This document shows positions 5,601 through 5,706 of a DNA stretch of 5,706 nt, piece after piece. The notes below the pieces were generated by a model. That model saw only the letters and a list, made by a program, of their open reading frames with translations. It did no database searches and was not told the origin of the DNA. Numbering within the stretch: position 1 is the first letter of the stretch; every line of letters begins with the position of its first letter. The DNA lies in assembly GCA_009780875.1 (NCBI GenBank), contig WQZE01000078.1, positions 1 to 5,706 on the forward strand, in the 5' to 3' direction. Source of the DNA: Bacillota bacterium. GTDB lineage: Bacteria > Bacillota > Clostridia > Christensenellales > Pumilibacteraceae. The translations under genes and the position numbers were made by a program.

Positions 5601-5706
5601 TGATGCGGCAAGCAAGATAGAGTTTGTGTTGGCAGACAGCACACTGGTAGAGCACAGAGAGTCAAAGCCAACCAACACCCGCCAGCCAAGAGGCAAAGCG
5701 GCCACG
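2608..5706 (+). CDS. rnr: Ribonuclease R with long disordered N-terminal extension, 3' end cut by window
   Basis: RNase R is a processive 3'-to-5' hydrolytic exoribonuclease that degrades structured RNA, releasing nucleoside monophosphates. In known bacteria it also acts in ribosome quality control with tmRNA/SmpB. The frame is open for 1033 codons to the window edge. Order: low-complexity basic region (1-378); first OB/cold-shock domain (about 381-440, starting MQGVLEGNAQGFAFLRV, with NGAMHGD); second (about 445-515); RNB catalytic domain (about 550-880); S1 domain (about 935-1010, GFFVELPNTLEGMV); then the start of a basic tail. The four metal-binding aspartates are present in IDGDDTKDIDDA: D561, D567, D569 and D570. 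HFTSPIRRYSDL at 862-873 is the other RNB hallmark. The helix-turn-helix of about 70 residues found at the N-terminus of Bacillus RNase R is absent. Function of the catalytic part is near certain; the role of the extension is unknown. smpB is expected downstream. Confidence 0.96.
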   Translation, partial: MKGTRDEGQKRGKTGSRSGGYGGGKSGKFSKAPFKSFDGKAKEGAKFEKPRREGGEKSRDFGKNDRRTKDMSFKNDSFAPKKGYQGGKSTGYAKKDGFAKKEGFAKSEGFGGKKEGFVKRDGFSKNKEGAGFGGRGKSFGGRSDGRPRFGGDKDGFQTKRRTHHYGDTKAFEGVVLGDGSGNVLKTKFDKSGQGRSFERGGRSSGGNFARQGKSFEKKDGFAKRDGFAKRPPNGEGKFGAGRENDRQGKFGSKRDNFARDDRRDRESTKEYAKGDRFASKGRSYNQGQGEREYKDRGTKFGGSFANKRHATPMSGLRTQEQRVDIHIPPTVELPKVKRGKTQEYIGDRYQPKTGRDDRTKTKSFGATKSYAPLAESKSMSMQGVLEGNAQGFAFLRVPEGEDVFVPARALNGAMHGDTCLVRVTTYKGRTEGEVVRVLERQANLVGKITMQHGVCFVTPIDARVSKSIDIARGDESNAIDGDTVVVSLMETTGHPKGRVIEVLGNEGDIGLDVLAIIRSFGLREEFDKVIESEASKLPKMVTQEQLAGRSDFRNDLIVTIDGDDTKDIDDAVSVVATEGGWRLGVYIADVAEYVRHGSVIDEEAYKRGTSVYFADRVLPMLPRELSNGICSLNPQVDRLVLSIVMDIDKNGTVIGHKITEGVVKTIQLTYQKVDAILQGGMGVIGYLGLKGVTSSNTARLYNMLVEMDKLRTALVAKRNAGGSVDFDLPESKIVIDGAGKVVDVKRAERNNSHRIIEEFMLIANKTIAQHFDKLKVPFVYRVHETPDPKKIDTLVDFLSGLGYTLKGDRENIQPMDIRKLLASVEERHTKSVNTVVLRSMMKASYEIQNKGHFGLAFSDYTHFTSPIRRYSDLCIHRVIKECLQNGTKATSKYKNFVEAAAKQASKTERQAEDAERKVDDLKKCEYAKDHIGEEHTGIIGGVIEKGFFVELPNTLEGMVRVTTLKDRYTFDAANLRLQSGKNSFAIGDTVNIKIYGVDDAASKIEFVLADSTLVEHRESKPTNTRQPRGKAAT
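2887..2979 (+). repeat. Hexapeptide repeat block 1 in RNase R
   Basis: Residues 94-124 hold five near-tandem copies of K-[KRS]-[DE]-G-F-[AGVS]: KKDGFA, KKEGFA, KSEGFG, then one extra Gly, KKEGFV, KRDGFS. The copies vary at synonymous positions (Gly as GGC, GGT or GGA; acidic residue as GAT, GAC or GAA). This suggests the protein pattern is retained rather than the DNA being freshly duplicated. Confidence 0.8.
3256..3291 (+). repeat. Hexapeptide repeat block 2 in RNase R
   Basis: Residues 217-228 are KKDGFA followed by KRDGFA, the same hexapeptide as block 1, about 92 residues later. Degenerate relatives occur at 152-157 (DKDGFQ), 253-258 (KRDNFA) and 273-278 (KGDRFA), so the pattern is spread through the extension. 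Confidence 0.75.
3297..3303 (+). other. C7 homopolymer inside rnr
   Basis: Seven cytosines span the end of the Arg230 codon and codons 231-232 (Pro-Pro). Proline is otherwise rare in this part of the extension. The run directly follows the second hexapeptide block. Runs of this length can slip during replication or transcription. Losing one base would send translation into a frame that stays open until the TGA at 3743-3745. Confidence 0.5.

Overview
The window looks like a chromosomal piece of a Bacillota (Firmicutes), probably a Clostridia-type lineage. The main reason is the gene order secG then rnr (RNase R), which is the usual Gram-positive arrangement and is normally followed by smpB and ssrA. 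Shine-Dalgarno sites are purine-rich, and the promoter before secG is close to the vegetative sigma-A consensus. I cannot name the genus from sequence alone.

Layout. Positions 1-1004 (minus strand) hold most of a major facilitator transporter whose C-terminal end lies outside the window. Positions 1005-1184 are a divergent intergenic region unusually rich in inverted repeats. Positions 1185-1940 (plus) encode a membrane-anchored NERD-domain protein, a predicted PD-(D/E)xK nuclease. Positions 1941-2085 hold a strong extended -10 promoter and a hairpin-forming leader for secG. Positions 2086-2418 are secG, the small SecYEG subunit. Positions 2419-2607 contain a clear intrinsic terminator, whose loop is complementary to the nine bases just upstream of the next gene's ribosome binding site. 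Positions 2608-5706 are rnr, open to the end of the window.

The most striking object is the RNase R. The catalytic part (two cold-shock/OB domains, RNB, S1) is orthodox and has all four catalytic aspartates. The usual short N-terminal helix-turn-helix is missing. In its place is a region of about 378 residues that appears disordered and is rich in Gly, Lys, Arg and Phe, with tandem hexapeptides of the type K-[KRS]-[DE]-G-F-x. This looks like a phase-separating or RNA-tethering tail. Its coding DNA also holds a C7 run; loss of one base there would lead to a stop exactly at an internal Met codon (ATGA) just before the catalytic core.

SecG (protein export) and RNase R (decay of structured RNA, and in known bacteria tmRNA-linked quality control) are housekeeping functions. 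The transporter and NERD gene look like accessory neighbours. There is no tRNA, rRNA, CRISPR array or insertion sequence that I can support.
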